A stretch of 64,000 bases of DNA from Pedobacter sp. SYP-B3415 (GTDB lineage Bacteria > Bacteroidota > Bacteroidia > Sphingobacteriales > Sphingobacteriaceae): assembly GCF_004138205.1 (NCBI RefSeq), contig NZ_RXNQ01000037.1, positions 171,552-235,551 of the forward strand, read 5' to 3'. A model generated the notes under the pieces. The model ran no database searches, was not told the origin of the DNA, and was given only the letters and a program-made list of their open reading frames with translations. The translations under genes were made by a program, and so were the position numbers. This document shows positions 8,912 to 18,588 of this stretch, one piece after another. Numbering within the stretch: position 1 is the first letter of the stretch; every line of letters starts with the position of its first letter.

Positions 8912-10126
8912 CTACAGGTGGTGATGTAAACTTTCTTGTAAGAACGGGTGGTTCTTTGCAACCAGCGGTGTCTTTGCCAGGTTAGACAACACTGTAAAGG
9001 TAAACAGACCCACGAAACCGACTGCTGTACCAATTTCGATGAAACCGAAACCTGCTTCTTCAGCCACTGTACCCGGCATGATCATCTGGTAGTAATCTAC
9101 CCAGTGACCGATGAGCACGAGAATCGATACAAACATCAGTTTGTTGTCGCTGCGTTTGTTGTCACGGTCCATTAGCAGAAGCACAGGCGAAAGGAAGTTC
9201 AGTACCAGGTTAAGGAAGAACCAGAATTTGAAACTTTCAAAACGTTTGTAGAAGTAAACAGTCTCTTCAGGAATGTTCGCATAATAGATAAGCAGGAACT
9301 GCGCAAACCAAACGTAAGTCCAGAAGATTGAGAAACCGAAGATAAACTGGCCAAGGTTGTGCAGGTGGCTGTTGTTAACCCAGCTCATATAACCGTTCTT
9401 TCTAAGCAGCACAATGATGATCGCCATGATGGCAAGGCTGCTCACCCACATAGCGGCAAAGTTGTACCAGCCGAACATGGTAGAGAACCAGTGTGCTTCA
9501 AGTGACATGATCGTATCAAACGCAAAGATCGGTGTAGTAAAACCATAGATCACGAGGAAGATACAAGAGTACTTGAAGCTCTTTTTGTAAGAATTCAAGC
9601 CGCCCGCAAGATCTTCATTTGCTGAAAGTTTCACCAGGAGCATCGCGAAAATGCTGTAAACGCCCAGGAATACGACCTGACGACCAAGGAAGAAAGGTAC
9701 ATTCAGAAACACGGCTTTACCCGCAATCAGTTTATCATAATTCGGACTGCTCTCATCGGTAAGACCCGGAGCATTCCAATGGTGATAAAGATCATGCGTA
9801 TAAAGACCCAGTCCGCACACAACGATCAGGATGATTGCCGCCAGCGGAAGCGTACGGGCCATAGCCTGTGGTACACGAAGAATTGACGCTGACCAGCCAG
9901 CCTGCGCTACGAATTGAACAGCGAGGAAAAAAGCACCCGACATGCAGACGCATGCAAAGTAGTAAGCCATCAGCAGCAGGTTCGAGAACGTACGCTCGTG
10001 TAAGGCATGGTCGAGAAAACCATAAACAATCGCAGCAATACCGATAACGATCGCTACTATGCTTAAGGTTTTTGCCTTTCCTGCAAACTCAAACTGCTCT
10101 GATAAATTATAATTGTGAGTTCCCAT
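8912..10126 (-). CDS. actF: Alternative complex III subunit ActF
   Basis: A 404-residue integral membrane protein with about ten helices, distantly related to ActC/NrfD, that forms part of the membrane core of the quinol:cytochrome c/oxidase oxidoreductase. It is recognised by position (after ActE, before coxB) and by the length and helix pattern of the family. It has no cofactor motif. It lies 17 bp after actE and 66 bp before coxB, so ACIII and oxidase genes are one transcription unit, consistent with the ACIII-aa3 supercomplex known from Flavobacterium johnsoniae. Confidence 0.93.
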   Translation of the reverse strand: MGTHNYNLSEQFEFAGKAKTLSIVAIVIGIAAIVYGFLDHALHERTFSNLLLMAYYFACVCMSGAFFLAVQFVAQAGWSASILRVPQAMARTLPLAAIILIVVCGLGLYTHDLYHHWNAPGLTDESSPNYDKLIAGKAVFLNVPFFLGRQVVFLGVYSIFAMLLVKLSANEDLAGGLNSYKKSFKYSCIFLVIYGFTTPIFAFDTIMSLEAHWFSTMFGWYNFAAMWVSSLAIMAIIIVLLRKNGYMSWVNNSHLHNLGQFIFGFSIFWTYVWFAQFLLIYYANIPEETVYFYKRFESFKFWFFLNLVLNFLSPVLLLMDRDNKRSDNKLMFVSILVLIGHWVDYYQMIMPGTVAEEAGFGFIEIGTAVGFVGLFTFTVLSNLAKTPLVAKNHPFLQESLHHHL

Positions 10127-10143
10127 TTATATTCAGCTTTTTT

Positions 10144-10734
10144 CTATTTTATTTTTTGTAATTGTTGTACATACATCACTACTTTCCAGCGCTCACGCGG
10201 TGTGATCTGCGATGCATGCGACCCCATATTGTTCAGACCATAGGTAATGGTATGGTAGATTTTGCCTGCGGTAAGGTCTTGCATGAGACCGCCGCGCGAT
10301 GAGTTTGCATCAGGCCCGTGATAAGCCGGTACGCCTGTAAACTTCTCGATCTTTACCAGGTGGCCCTGACCGTCGCCATTGTCGCCATGGCATGGTGAAC
10401 AAAACACTTTGTACAGGTGCTGCCCTTCTGCCAGGTTCTTTTTATCGGCAGGCAATGGATTAACCATGTTTGCACCTGCGGCTTCATAACCTTCTTTGCT
10501 GTTCGGGTAAAATTCATCTTGTTCAAAACCTACCGGAACTGTATTTTTTGGTGGCATCTGAGCAGTCTGCCCGTTCTTGAAATTCTTGTTTGGCTGATCC
10601 GGGTTGTATCCCAGCGGATCATACATGTTTCTCGCATACTCCAGGCCCATGCTGCGTTTATCGCGACAAGCTGAAATAGTTGCAGCGAAAGCAAAAGCTA
10701 CAAAAGCTGCTAAAACAATCTTATTCTTATTCAT
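10144..10734 (-). CDS. actE: Alternative complex III monoheme cytochrome c lipoprotein ActE
   Basis: A 196-residue periplasmic c-type cytochrome. A lipoprotein signal ends at Cys23 (TISAC), and one heme site is CSPCH at 112-116. A probable axial Met lies in NNMGSHASQ about 60 residues later. ActE is thought to pass electrons from the ActA hemes towards the oxidase. The start overlaps the actD stop by 8 bases, indicating coupled translation. Confidence 0.94.
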   Translation of the reverse strand: MNKNKIVLAAFVAFAFAATISACRDKRSMGLEYARNMYDPLGYNPDQPNKNFKNGQTAQMPPKNTVPVGFEQDEFYPNSKEGYEAAGANMVNPLPADKKNLAEGQHLYKVFCSPCHGDNGDGQGHLVKIEKFTGVPAYHGPDANSSRGGLMQDLTAGKIYHTITYGLNNMGSHASQITPRERWKVVMYVQQLQKIK

Positions 10735-11263
10735 AGCTGATATACTTCCTTTCGTTATACTTTACTTCCAGGGCACCTGCCTCTTTCAGAAGCGAATCTA
10801 CCTTGGTATGTTCTGCTCCCTGCTGCGCATCGATCGCAATGATAAACCGGTCGTTTGTTGCACGCAGGTCCATCACTCTCGGCGCCCGGCCCGGAAACAG
10901 GTGGGTGGAGGCGTAATATGTTCCAACCATGCCGAAGGCACAGAAGAGAACGGTTAATTCGAACATGATCGGAATAAAGTCCGGCAATGCGAAGGCCGGC
11001 TTACCGCCAATGTTTACCCGCCAGTCAACGACAGCGGTCAGGTAGATCAGCGTAAAGGCAGAAAGGGTGCCGGTAATTCCGAAACAGAATGCAGCCACGT
11101 CGATCCGTGAACGTTTTACACCCAGTTTAGCCTCGATTCCGTGAATCGGCATAGGTGTGTACACATCATAGATCTTGATGTTATTCTCCTGAAGTTTTTC
11201 GATGCCATGCATCATTTCATCAGGATCGCCAAAGCTGCCTAAAATATATTTGATATTACTCAT
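10727..11263 (-). CDS. actD: Alternative complex III subunit ActD (DUF3341)
   Basis: This 178-residue protein has a soluble N-terminal domain, two membrane helices (about 55-80 and 95-118) and a C-terminal cytoplasmic domain, the pattern of DUF3341. The motif DVYTPMPIHG at 33-42 is a family landmark. It contributes to the membrane arm of ACIII and binds no cofactor. It starts 2 bp after actC and overlaps actE by 8 bp. Confidence 0.93.
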   Translation of the reverse strand: MSNIKYILGSFGDPDEMMHGIEKLQENNIKIYDVYTPMPIHGIEAKLGVKRSRIDVAAFCFGITGTLSAFTLIYLTAVVDWRVNIGGKPAFALPDFIPIMFELTVLFCAFGMVGTYYASTHLFPGRAPRVMDLRATNDRFIIAIDAQQGAEHTKVDSLLKEAGALEVKYNERKYISYE

Positions 11264-11265
11264 TG

Positions 11266-12738
11266 TTATACTTTTGCGTAGTCTTCTTTTTTAACACTGT
11301 CAAATTTCTCGAGCGACTCAACATAAGAGTCTACATAAACCTTATCGTGTTCTTTGTTCTCGATTTGTCTTCTCTTTTCCTGCTCACTCGCTGATTTCAG
11401 CAGCAGTTTAACCTCTGCGATCGCAATTGAAGGCAATACCCGGAGGAAAAGGAGGAATAAAGTAAAGAACAGACCGATAGAACCGACGAAGACACTGATA
11501 TCAACCCAGGTTGGGTAGAACATAACCCAGCTGGAAGGAATATAGTCACGGTGCAGCGAGGTTACGATAATTACGAAACGCTCGAACCACATACCGATGT
11601 TTACCACGATTGAAAGTACCCATGATGCCGGGATGCTTACGCGGATCTTTTTGAACCAGAACAGCTGCGGCGAAATTACGTTACAGGTCATCATCAGCCA
11701 GTATGCCCACCAGTAAGGTCCTGAGATCCTGTTTTGGAATGCGTACAACTCGTATTCTGAACCCGAGTACCAGGCAATGAAAAGCTCTGTAAGATAAGCG
11801 ACACCCACGATTGAGCCGGTAACGATGATGATCTTGTTCATCGACTCGATATGGAACATGGTGATGTAGTTCTCAAGTCCGAGTACTTTACGCGCCACGA
11901 GCAGCAGCGTCTGTACCATCGCAAAACCGGAGAAAATCGCACCCGCAACGAAGTACGGAGGGAAGATCGTGGTGTGCCAGCCCGGGATAACAGACGTTGC
12001 AAAGTCCATAGATACAATGGTGTGTACCGAAAGTACCAGTGGCGTAGAGATACCCGCAAGGATAAGTGATACGGCTTCAAAACGCTGCCAGGTCTTTACG
12101 CTTCCGGTCCAGCCGAATGAAAGGATCGAATAGATCTTTCTGCGCAGGCCTGTAGCGCGGTCGCGGATGGTTGCAATGTCCGGTAATAAACCTGTATACC
12201 AGAAAAGAAGTGATACAGAGAAGTAAGTCGAGATTGCAAACATATCCCAAACCAGCGGAGAGTTAAAGTTTACCCATAGGGAACCAAACTGGTTTGGAAG
12301 GGGAAGAACCCAATATGCCAGCCATGGACGGCCCATGTGCGAAACTACGTATGTAGCGGCACAAATTACGGCGAAGATTGTCATCGCCTCTGCCGACCGG
12401 TTGATCGAGTTACGCCAGTTCTGACGGAACAGGAGGAGTACGGCTGAGATCAGCGTTCCGGCGTGACCGATACCTACCCACCACACGAAACCGGTGATGT
12501 CCCAGGCCCAGCCTACCGTTTTGTTCAGACCCCAGGCGCCGATACCGGTCCAGAAGGTGTAGCTTACTGCGAATACCCACAACAAAGCGCCGCACACTGC
12601 TGCGATAAAGCCGATCCACCAGGCTTTGTTTGGCTTATTTTCTACCGGCATCAACACCTCGTCAGTAATCCTGGCGTAGGTAATGTCTTTACCGGTAATT
12701 AGGGGTTCTCTTAAAATTGATTCGTTATGTCCTGACAT
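11266..12738 (-). CDS. actC: Alternative complex III quinol-site subunit ActC (NrfD/PsrC family)
   Basis: A 490-residue membrane protein with about ten helices of the NrfD/PsrC fold, expected to form the quinol-oxidation site next to the ActB iron-sulphur arm. Helices run roughly from 40 to 440, followed by a charged cytoplasmic tail (440-490). It follows actB by 20 bp. Confidence 0.95.
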   Translation of the reverse strand: MSGHNESILREPLITGKDITYARITDEVLMPVENKPNKAWWIGFIAAVCGALLWVFAVSYTFWTGIGAWGLNKTVGWAWDITGFVWWVGIGHAGTLISAVLLLFRQNWRNSINRSAEAMTIFAVICAATYVVSHMGRPWLAYWVLPLPNQFGSLWVNFNSPLVWDMFAISTYFSVSLLFWYTGLLPDIATIRDRATGLRRKIYSILSFGWTGSVKTWQRFEAVSLILAGISTPLVLSVHTIVSMDFATSVIPGWHTTIFPPYFVAGAIFSGFAMVQTLLLVARKVLGLENYITMFHIESMNKIIIVTGSIVGVAYLTELFIAWYSGSEYELYAFQNRISGPYWWAYWLMMTCNVISPQLFWFKKIRVSIPASWVLSIVVNIGMWFERFVIIVTSLHRDYIPSSWVMFYPTWVDISVFVGSIGLFFTLFLLFLRVLPSIAIAEVKLLLKSASEQEKRRQIENKEHDKVYVDSYVESLEKFDSVKKEDYAKV

Positions 12739-12758
12739 AATATTTTCTTTTTTCAGGT

Positions 12759-15700
12759 TTATGCCTGTACAGTTGTGTCTATGTTCCTAACTTTTGTCAT
12801 GTAACCAATACCAGGTTGTGTATTGATCTCTTCGAGCACATAGTATACACGCTCATTGCGCAGTGCTTTCGATACTTCCGATTCCGGATCGTTCGCATCA
12901 CCGAAGATGATGGCATTTGCAGAACATGCCTGCTGGCAAGCCATTTTGATGTCGCCGTCACGCAGCGGACGTTTCTCGAGTTTGGCCTCAAGTTTACCGC
13001 CCTGGATACGCTGAATACACATCGTACATTTCTCCATGACACCTCTTGAACGGGCAGTTACATCGGGGTTCAGAACCAGTTGTGTAAACTCATTGTTCAT
13101 GTAGTTATCGAAACGTGAGTCGTTCCAGTAGTTGAACCAGTTGAAACGGCGTACTTTGTACGGACAGTTGTTTGCGCAGTAACGGGTACCAACACAACGG
13201 TTGTAAGCCATCTGGTTCAGACCGTCTGATGAGTGAACGGTTGCAAGTACAGGACATACCGTCTCGCATGGTGCGTGGTCACAGTGCTGGCAAAGCATCG
13301 GCTGGTGCACAACAGAAACGTTGTCCATATTTTCCAGCTCTGCAATTTCGGTTTCTTTTGTAACCGAACGGATGCCGCTTCCGGTACCGTGTGCACCACC
13401 TTCGTGTGCTTCTTTGTCGTCTCCGTCCTGATTAAAGCTATAATAGCGGTCAATACGGATCCAGTGCATTTCACGGCGACGGCGAACCTCGTCTTTACCA
13501 ACAACAGGAATGTTGTTCTCAACGTTACAGGCTACAACACATGAACCGCAACCGGTACAGGCGTTCAGGTCGATAGCCATTACCCATTTATTGCCAGGTG
13601 TTTCCCATTTGTCCCACAGATCGTAGGTCTTGTGTTTCGCATGGTCGTTACCTGAACCTGAAGCAGGGTTTTTCAGATAATCTTTCAGTGTAGTTTCCCG
13701 GATCACATTTCTGCCCTCGAAAGAGTGGTGAGTTTGTGTCTGGGCAAGTTCTTCACGTCCGCCCGCTTTTTCAAGCTTGACTGTATTGGCGTACTGCAGT
13801 GTACCGTTTACATATTTAACGAACGGATAAGCGTTCTTTCCAACGTTATCTCCCGCTTTACCAACTTTGGTACGGCCATAGCCTAATGCCACAGACGCAG
13901 TTCCGCGTGCCTGACCGGGCTGGATAAGCAAAGGCAGGATCACTTCATAACCGTTGTCTGCTTTTACGCGTACCAGGTCAAATTCCTGGAAACCGAGTTC
14001 TTCGGCGAACTTCGGCGAAAGCGATACATAGTTGTCCCAGGTAACTTTTGTTACCGGATCAGGCAGCTCCTGCAGAAATGCGTTATTGGCATGTTTACCG
14101 TCGCGCATCGGAATGCTTTCATATACATGCAACTGCACGTCTTTTTCAAGCGCCTTAGCTCTGTTTACGATAGAAGGAACGACTGCTGCCAGTGACAGGC
14201 CAAAGCTGTACGTTCCGGCGGTTTTAGCTGGAAGCATTACAACGCCTGTCTGAAGCAGGTCTCTCCAGGTTTTGCCTGAAGCAGGAAGGATATTTTTCTC
14301 CCAATAGTTACGAACGTACTGGTAGTATTCTTTAACCGGATTGTTCGACCAGTTCAGGAGGCTTTCTTCTGCCTGACGGGTGTTGAAAACCGGGTTGATG
14401 GTAGGCTGAACAACCGAGAAATAACCGGCGTACATACTTGCATCTCCCCATGATTCGAGGTAGTTGTTATTGATGGCAATTACCTTACAGATCGAAGCCG
14501 TCTCGTCTTCGCGGTCAGCGAATGATACCGTTAACGGAACTTTTTTCAAAGCTTCAACAAATGCTTTGGTATCCGGTGCATCGTAAGCTGGGTTGCTGTC
14601 CAGGAAAAAGACCGCACCAACTTCGCCACGGTTCATTTCGTTGATCAGCTCAGCAAATTCAGCATCGTTACCTGCGTATTTCTGGAATGGATTGTCCAGA
14701 TCGATCGTTGTACCGTAGTTACCCAGGGCAGCGTTGATGGCGTTAACCAGGATCTGCGTAGATACGTCGTTTGTTCCTGAAAGGACAAGTGATCTGCCTT
14801 TCGCGTTTACAAGTTCTTTTGCTGCAAGTTTGATTGCCTTGTCAGCCACCGCATTGTTGCCAAGCGCGGCACCTGATAACGCCTGACCGGTAACTGCGTT
14901 GTATAAGGCGATCAGCGCCGGACCTTCTTCAGACAATTTAATAGTAATGCGTGAGTCTGCATTCGTTCCTGTAAGGCTCATGCCCGACTCGAACTGAATG
15001 TGACGTGACATCTTACCGCCTTTCAGAGCTTTTGCATCGCGGTTTGAAACATACTGTGCTGTTGTTTCTTCACAACCCAGCCAGGTACCAAGGAAGTCGG
15101 CACCGAAACTTACGATTACATCTGTGCGGTCAAAATTATATTTTGGCAGTACGGCTTTACCAAAGCTGTTTTCATTTGCTTTGATCATACCGGTGTAAGA
15201 AACCGGATCGTACTGAACATGTTTGGTAGTAGGGTAAGCTGTTGCAAAGTCAGCAATCACAGCTTTGGTAGATGGACTGTGAACTGTTGATGAAACGATT
15301 TTAACTTTCTTGCCTGAAGCCTGAACTTTATTCAGTTCGCCTTTTACAAAAGCGTCTACATCTTTCCAGTTTGCATCTTTATTACCGTTTACAACCGGCT
15401 TTTTAAGCTTGGAAACATCGTACAGGTCAAGAACGGAAGCCTGTGCCTGCGGATCTGTACCCCGGCTGAAAGGACCGGCATTGGGATTCGGCTCGATCTT
15501 GATCGGGCGACCCTCCCGGGTTTTAACTAAGATGCTCTGACCTTTGAAACTGGATACATAAAAATTCGGAATGCCGGGAATAACCTCTTCAGGTTTAACC
15601 AGGTATGGAATTGATTTATGCAGAGGAGCAGTCTGACAGGCTGCCAGCGTCACCGCACCCAGACCAAAGCCAAGGGCTTTCAGGAAGTCGCGGCGGGGCG

Positions 15701-15839
15701 TAACAGTACTCAGGCCTGCTTCATTCAAAACATCTTCAATTGGAAGGGGTTCAGCGAATTCACTTTTGTTGGCTTCAACAAATTCACTTGTGTTGTTATA
15801 CTCTTCTAAACCCTTCCAGTATTTCTTGTTGCTTTCCAT
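12759..15839 (-). CDS. actB: Alternative complex III iron-sulphur subunit ActB
   Basis: A 1026-residue periplasmic subunit that fuses a molybdopterin-oxidoreductase-like domain (about 70-740) with a four-cluster ferredoxin domain (about 750-990). A Tat-like signal is displaced inward: RRDFLK at 49-54 followed by a hydrophobic stretch and a lipobox Cys69. Iron-sulphur cysteine sets are CTGCGSC near 762, CQHCDHAPCETVC near 847, CVGTRYCANNC near 880, and CTMC plus CQQAC near 936-970. The ActB molybdopterin-like domain is not known to bind cofactor in this family. It starts 45 bp after actA. Confidence 0.96.
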   Translation of the reverse strand: MESNKKYWKGLEEYNNTSEFVEANKSEFAEPLPIEDVLNEAGLSTVTPRRDFLKALGFGLGAVTLAACQTAPLHKSIPYLVKPEEVIPGIPNFYVSSFKGQSILVKTREGRPIKIEPNPNAGPFSRGTDPQAQASVLDLYDVSKLKKPVVNGNKDANWKDVDAFVKGELNKVQASGKKVKIVSSTVHSPSTKAVIADFATAYPTTKHVQYDPVSYTGMIKANENSFGKAVLPKYNFDRTDVIVSFGADFLGTWLGCEETTAQYVSNRDAKALKGGKMSRHIQFESGMSLTGTNADSRITIKLSEEGPALIALYNAVTGQALSGAALGNNAVADKAIKLAAKELVNAKGRSLVLSGTNDVSTQILVNAINAALGNYGTTIDLDNPFQKYAGNDAEFAELINEMNRGEVGAVFFLDSNPAYDAPDTKAFVEALKKVPLTVSFADREDETASICKVIAINNNYLESWGDASMYAGYFSVVQPTINPVFNTRQAEESLLNWSNNPVKEYYQYVRNYWEKNILPASGKTWRDLLQTGVVMLPAKTAGTYSFGLSLAAVVPSIVNRAKALEKDVQLHVYESIPMRDGKHANNAFLQELPDPVTKVTWDNYVSLSPKFAEELGFQEFDLVRVKADNGYEVILPLLIQPGQARGTASVALGYGRTKVGKAGDNVGKNAYPFVKYVNGTLQYANTVKLEKAGGREELAQTQTHHSFEGRNVIRETTLKDYLKNPASGSGNDHAKHKTYDLWDKWETPGNKWVMAIDLNACTGCGSCVVACNVENNIPVVGKDEVRRRREMHWIRIDRYYSFNQDGDDKEAHEGGAHGTGSGIRSVTKETEIAELENMDNVSVVHQPMLCQHCDHAPCETVCPVLATVHSSDGLNQMAYNRCVGTRYCANNCPYKVRRFNWFNYWNDSRFDNYMNNEFTQLVLNPDVTARSRGVMEKCTMCIQRIQGGKLEAKLEKRPLRDGDIKMACQQACSANAIIFGDANDPESEVSKALRNERVYYVLEEINTQPGIGYMTKVRNIDTTVQA

Positions 15840-15884
15840 TTAAGCTATATTACTGTTTATCGAACGTTCTTAACTAATCTTCTA

Positions 15885-17177
15885 TTAATAGTGGCATTTT
15901 GCACACTCCATACCGCCAAGCAGTGCAGGAGTAATCTTCTCGCCTTTTTTGATCTTCTCGTGTGCGGCGATCACTTTGGTATAGAAGGCATTGTCTTTGC
16001 CAGAGATTTCAGCCTCTTTGTGGCAGTTGATACACCATTTCATGGTGAGCGGAGAGAACTGGTAGATTTCTTCCATGGTATTAACAGGACCATGACAAGC
16101 AAAACAAACCGGCTCTTCAGGTTTCAGACCTTTCTCCTTGCGGATAGCCTGCTCGCCTACCACAACGTGCTGTGAGTGGTTGAAGTAAGCAAAATCCGGA
16201 AGGTTGTGTACACGAACCCATTCAACAGGTTTCTCTTTTGTTTTGTCAAAGGTCATGCTCTCTGGATCGTAACCAAGCGCGGTATAGATCTTCTGGATTT
16301 CAGGAGAAATGTTTCCGTCATAATTGTCACGTGCCTGTACCGCTTTGTGGCAGTTCATACAAACGTTAAGCGACGGGATCGATGCATTTTTAGATTTGAA
16401 TGCCCCTGAGTGACAGTACTGACAATCGATCTGGTTTGTTCCGGCATGCAGTTCGTGCGAGAACTTAATAGGCTGCGCAGGCTGGTAACCCGTATGTACA
16501 CCTGTATTCCACATACCCATCCAACCGAATGATCCGAGTGTGATAACAAGGCACAGGATAAAGAACAATACAAATTTCTTGTTGCTGAACAGCTTACGGA
16601 TACCAACACTTACCGGAACACTTTCTTCTTCTACAATGGCAATGCCTTGTTTCTGAAGAATCAAACGCTCAAGTGCTTTGATTGCGCGGCTCAGCACGAT
16701 CAGCACCAGGATCGAAACCAGGATAATGGCAACGATACCGGCAATTGAAAGACCTGAAACCTCTTCGCTTGCTGCTTCCGTAGTAGTCGCGCCTGCAGGT
16801 TTTTTTTCCCCTTCCGCTACATAAGCCAGAACACTTTTAATTTGTGCGTCTGTCATGGTCGGAAACGGCGTCATGTCCTGGCCAGGATTGAATTTTGAAG
16901 CCTCTACAGCTTCAGGATCCCCTGAAGCAATCAGCGCAGGTGCATTCTTGATCCATTTGAGCAGGAATTCTTCTTTTTTTGTGGGAACGACTTTTTGCAG
17001 GGCTGGACCAATCATATCACGGTCCAGAGCATGACATGCAGAACATTTTTGCTTAAAAATCGTTCTACCCTCTGCCGCATCCTGAGCATTCACCGCCGAA
17101 ACCGCGAAAGCAGAGAAGGCGGAAACCATCACTACTGACCTCCAGGCTCTTTTAAAAATCAATGAGATATTCCTCAT
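15885..17177 (-). CDS. actA: Alternative complex III multiheme cytochrome c subunit ActA
   Basis: First gene of the operon. The 430-residue protein has a signal peptide (cleavage about 31), an N-terminal monoheme domain (CSACH at 45-49), two membrane helices (about 143-168 and 199-220), and a C-terminal periplasmic domain with five more heme motifs: CQYCH, CMNCH, CFACH, CINCH and CAKCH. Six CxxCH sites in total. The N-terminal cytochrome c domain fused to the pentaheme part is the Bacteroidota form of ActA. A promoter box lies about 83 bp upstream. Confidence 0.95.
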   Translation of the reverse strand: MRNISLIFKRAWRSVVMVSAFSAFAVSAVNAQDAAEGRTIFKQKCSACHALDRDMIGPALQKVVPTKKEEFLLKWIKNAPALIASGDPEAVEASKFNPGQDMTPFPTMTDAQIKSVLAYVAEGEKKPAGATTTEAASEEVSGLSIAGIVAIILVSILVLIVLSRAIKALERLILQKQGIAIVEEESVPVSVGIRKLFSNKKFVLFFILCLVITLGSFGWMGMWNTGVHTGYQPAQPIKFSHELHAGTNQIDCQYCHSGAFKSKNASIPSLNVCMNCHKAVQARDNYDGNISPEIQKIYTALGYDPESMTFDKTKEKPVEWVRVHNLPDFAYFNHSQHVVVGEQAIRKEKGLKPEEPVCFACHGPVNTMEEIYQFSPLTMKWCINCHKEAEISGKDNAFYTKVIAAHEKIKKGEKITPALLGGMECAKCHY

Positions 17178-17259
17178 AATGAGTATTTTATGCTTTATTG
17201 TTAATTCGTTGTGTATGTTACCGGAGAAAGGACTTAAATCACCTCGCCGAAAACTTGCA

Positions 17260-17293
17260 CAAAAGTATCATTTATTAAGATACCAATGACAAA
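17260..17293 (-). promoter_or_regulatory. Putative promoter of the act-cox operon
   Basis: On the minus strand TACTTTTG (17267-17260) fits the Bacteroidota -7 consensus TAnnTTTG exactly. A TTTG at 17293-17290 lies 22 bp upstream as a possible -33 element. The actA ATG is 82 bp downstream, giving a leader of roughly 75 bases. This is the only good promoter-like site in the gap. Confidence 0.5.
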
Positions 17294-17496
17294 GGAATGA
17301 CAGTGAAATACAATTTATAATCATTCTAAACTATGCTATTTTCCGCCTTAAAATGGGTTTAAAAGGCATTTTTGCTTTGGTCTCCTGCCTTCCTTCACAC
17401 GACCATTTTTGGAAAGAAAAAAACTTTTTTTTACAATATATAAGCGGCCTTCAAGGCCCGCTCCGGCTCACGTTTATGTCGCTTCTATTCAGTCAA

Positions 17497-17531
17497 CAAG
17501 CCCGGCAAAATCAGACGCTTTGCCGGGCTTG
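17497..17531 (-). terminator. Hairpin terminator after the deoxyhypusine synthase-like gene
   Basis: CAAGCCCGGCAAA (17497-17509) pairs perfectly with 17519-17531 around a 9-base loop, 26 bp after the stop of the minus-strand gene upstream. A T run does not follow directly. It separates that gene from the act promoter. Confidence 0.7.
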
Positions 17532-17557
17532 ATATTATCAGAAGGGTTTAAACCGGA

Positions 17558-18538
17558 TTATTGTTTTAAGATCCAGGCAAAAATTAACGGTGCCACGATC
17601 GTTGCATCAGATTCAACGATAAACTTCGGCGTATCGATGTCAAGTTTGCCCCAGGTGATCTTCTCATTCGGAACGGCGCCTGAATAAGAACCGTAAGACG
17701 TGGTTGAGTCAGAGATCTGGCAGAAATAGCTCCAGAAAGGAATATTTTCCATCTCCATATCCTGGTATAACATGGGGACCACACAGATCGGGAAATCCCC
17801 CGCAATGCCACCACCGATCTGGAAAAAGCCAATTCCTTTTCCTTCGCTGTTTTTCACGTACCAGTCTGCAAGCCAGGCCATATATTCAATACCGCTTTTC
17901 ATGGTTGTGGCTTTAATTTCGCCCTTAATTACATAAGATGCAAAGATGTTGCCCATGGTCGAGTCTTCCCAGCCGGGTACCACGATTGGCAGATTTTTTT
18001 CTGCGGCAGCCAGCATCCAGGAGTTTTTCGGATCAATTTCGTAATACTGCTCAAGTTCGCCGCTCAGCAGGATTTTGTACATGAACTCGTGCGGGAAATA
18101 ACGTTCTCCGCTGTCGTCAGCGTCCTTCCAGATTTTGTGAATATGCTTTTGCAGCCTGCGGAAAGCCTCTTCCTCAGGAATACAGGTATCGGTAACACGG
18201 TTGTAGTGGTTTTCCAGCAGGTCCCATTCGTCCTGCGGACTCAGGTCGCGGTAATTGGGTACACGTTTGTAGTGTGAATGCGCAACCAGGTTCATGATGT
18301 CTTCCTCGAGGTTGGCGCCGGTACAGGAAATGATTCCGACTTTGTCCTGGCGGATCATCTCGGCAAGTGAAATACCAAGTTCTGCGGTACTCATCGCGCC
18401 GGCAAGCGTGATCATCATTTTACCGCCCTCCTCCAAATGCGTTTCGTAACCCTTCGCTGCATCTACGAGCGCTGCCGAGTTGAAATGCAGGTAATTTTTT
18501 TCTATAAATTGTGAGATAGGTCCTCTTGTCGTGCTCAT
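17558..18538 (-). CDS. Deoxyhypusine synthase family protein
   Basis: The 326-residue protein is co-linear with deoxyhypusine synthase. It has the NAD-binding stretch MMITLAGAMSTAELG near residue 41, CTGANLEED near 73, and WGKLD near the C-terminus, whose Lys matches the lysine that forms the enzyme intermediate in the eukaryotic enzyme. Eukaryotes and archaea use this fold to modify eIF5A; bacteria lack that substrate, and bacterial homologues have been linked to homospermidine-type polyamine chemistry. The substrate here is unknown. It has its own promoter and terminator, but sits inside the same inverted-repeat block as the act-cox operon. Confidence 0.85.
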   Translation of the reverse strand: MSTTRGPISQFIEKNYLHFNSAALVDAAKGYETHLEEGGKMMITLAGAMSTAELGISLAEMIRQDKVGIISCTGANLEEDIMNLVAHSHYKRVPNYRDLSPQDEWDLLENHYNRVTDTCIPEEEAFRRLQKHIHKIWKDADDSGERYFPHEFMYKILLSGELEQYYEIDPKNSWMLAAAEKNLPIVVPGWEDSTMGNIFASYVIKGEIKATTMKSGIEYMAWLADWYVKNSEGKGIGFFQIGGGIAGDFPICVVPMLYQDMEMENIPFWSYFCQISDSTTSYGSYSGAVPNEKITWGKLDIDTPKFIVESDATIVAPLIFAWILKQ

Positions 18539-18558
18539 TGTGTTTTGAATTGAAGCTG

Positions 18559-18588
18559 CAAAATTAAGAAAATGAGGGGAATTGACAA
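18559..18588 (-). promoter_or_regulatory. Promoter of the deoxyhypusine synthase-like gene
   Basis: TAATTTTG (18566-18559, minus strand) matches TAnnTTTG, and TTG at 18588-18586 is 19 bp upstream, the expected -33 spacing for Bacteroidota. The ATG is 20 bp downstream. Confidence 0.6.
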
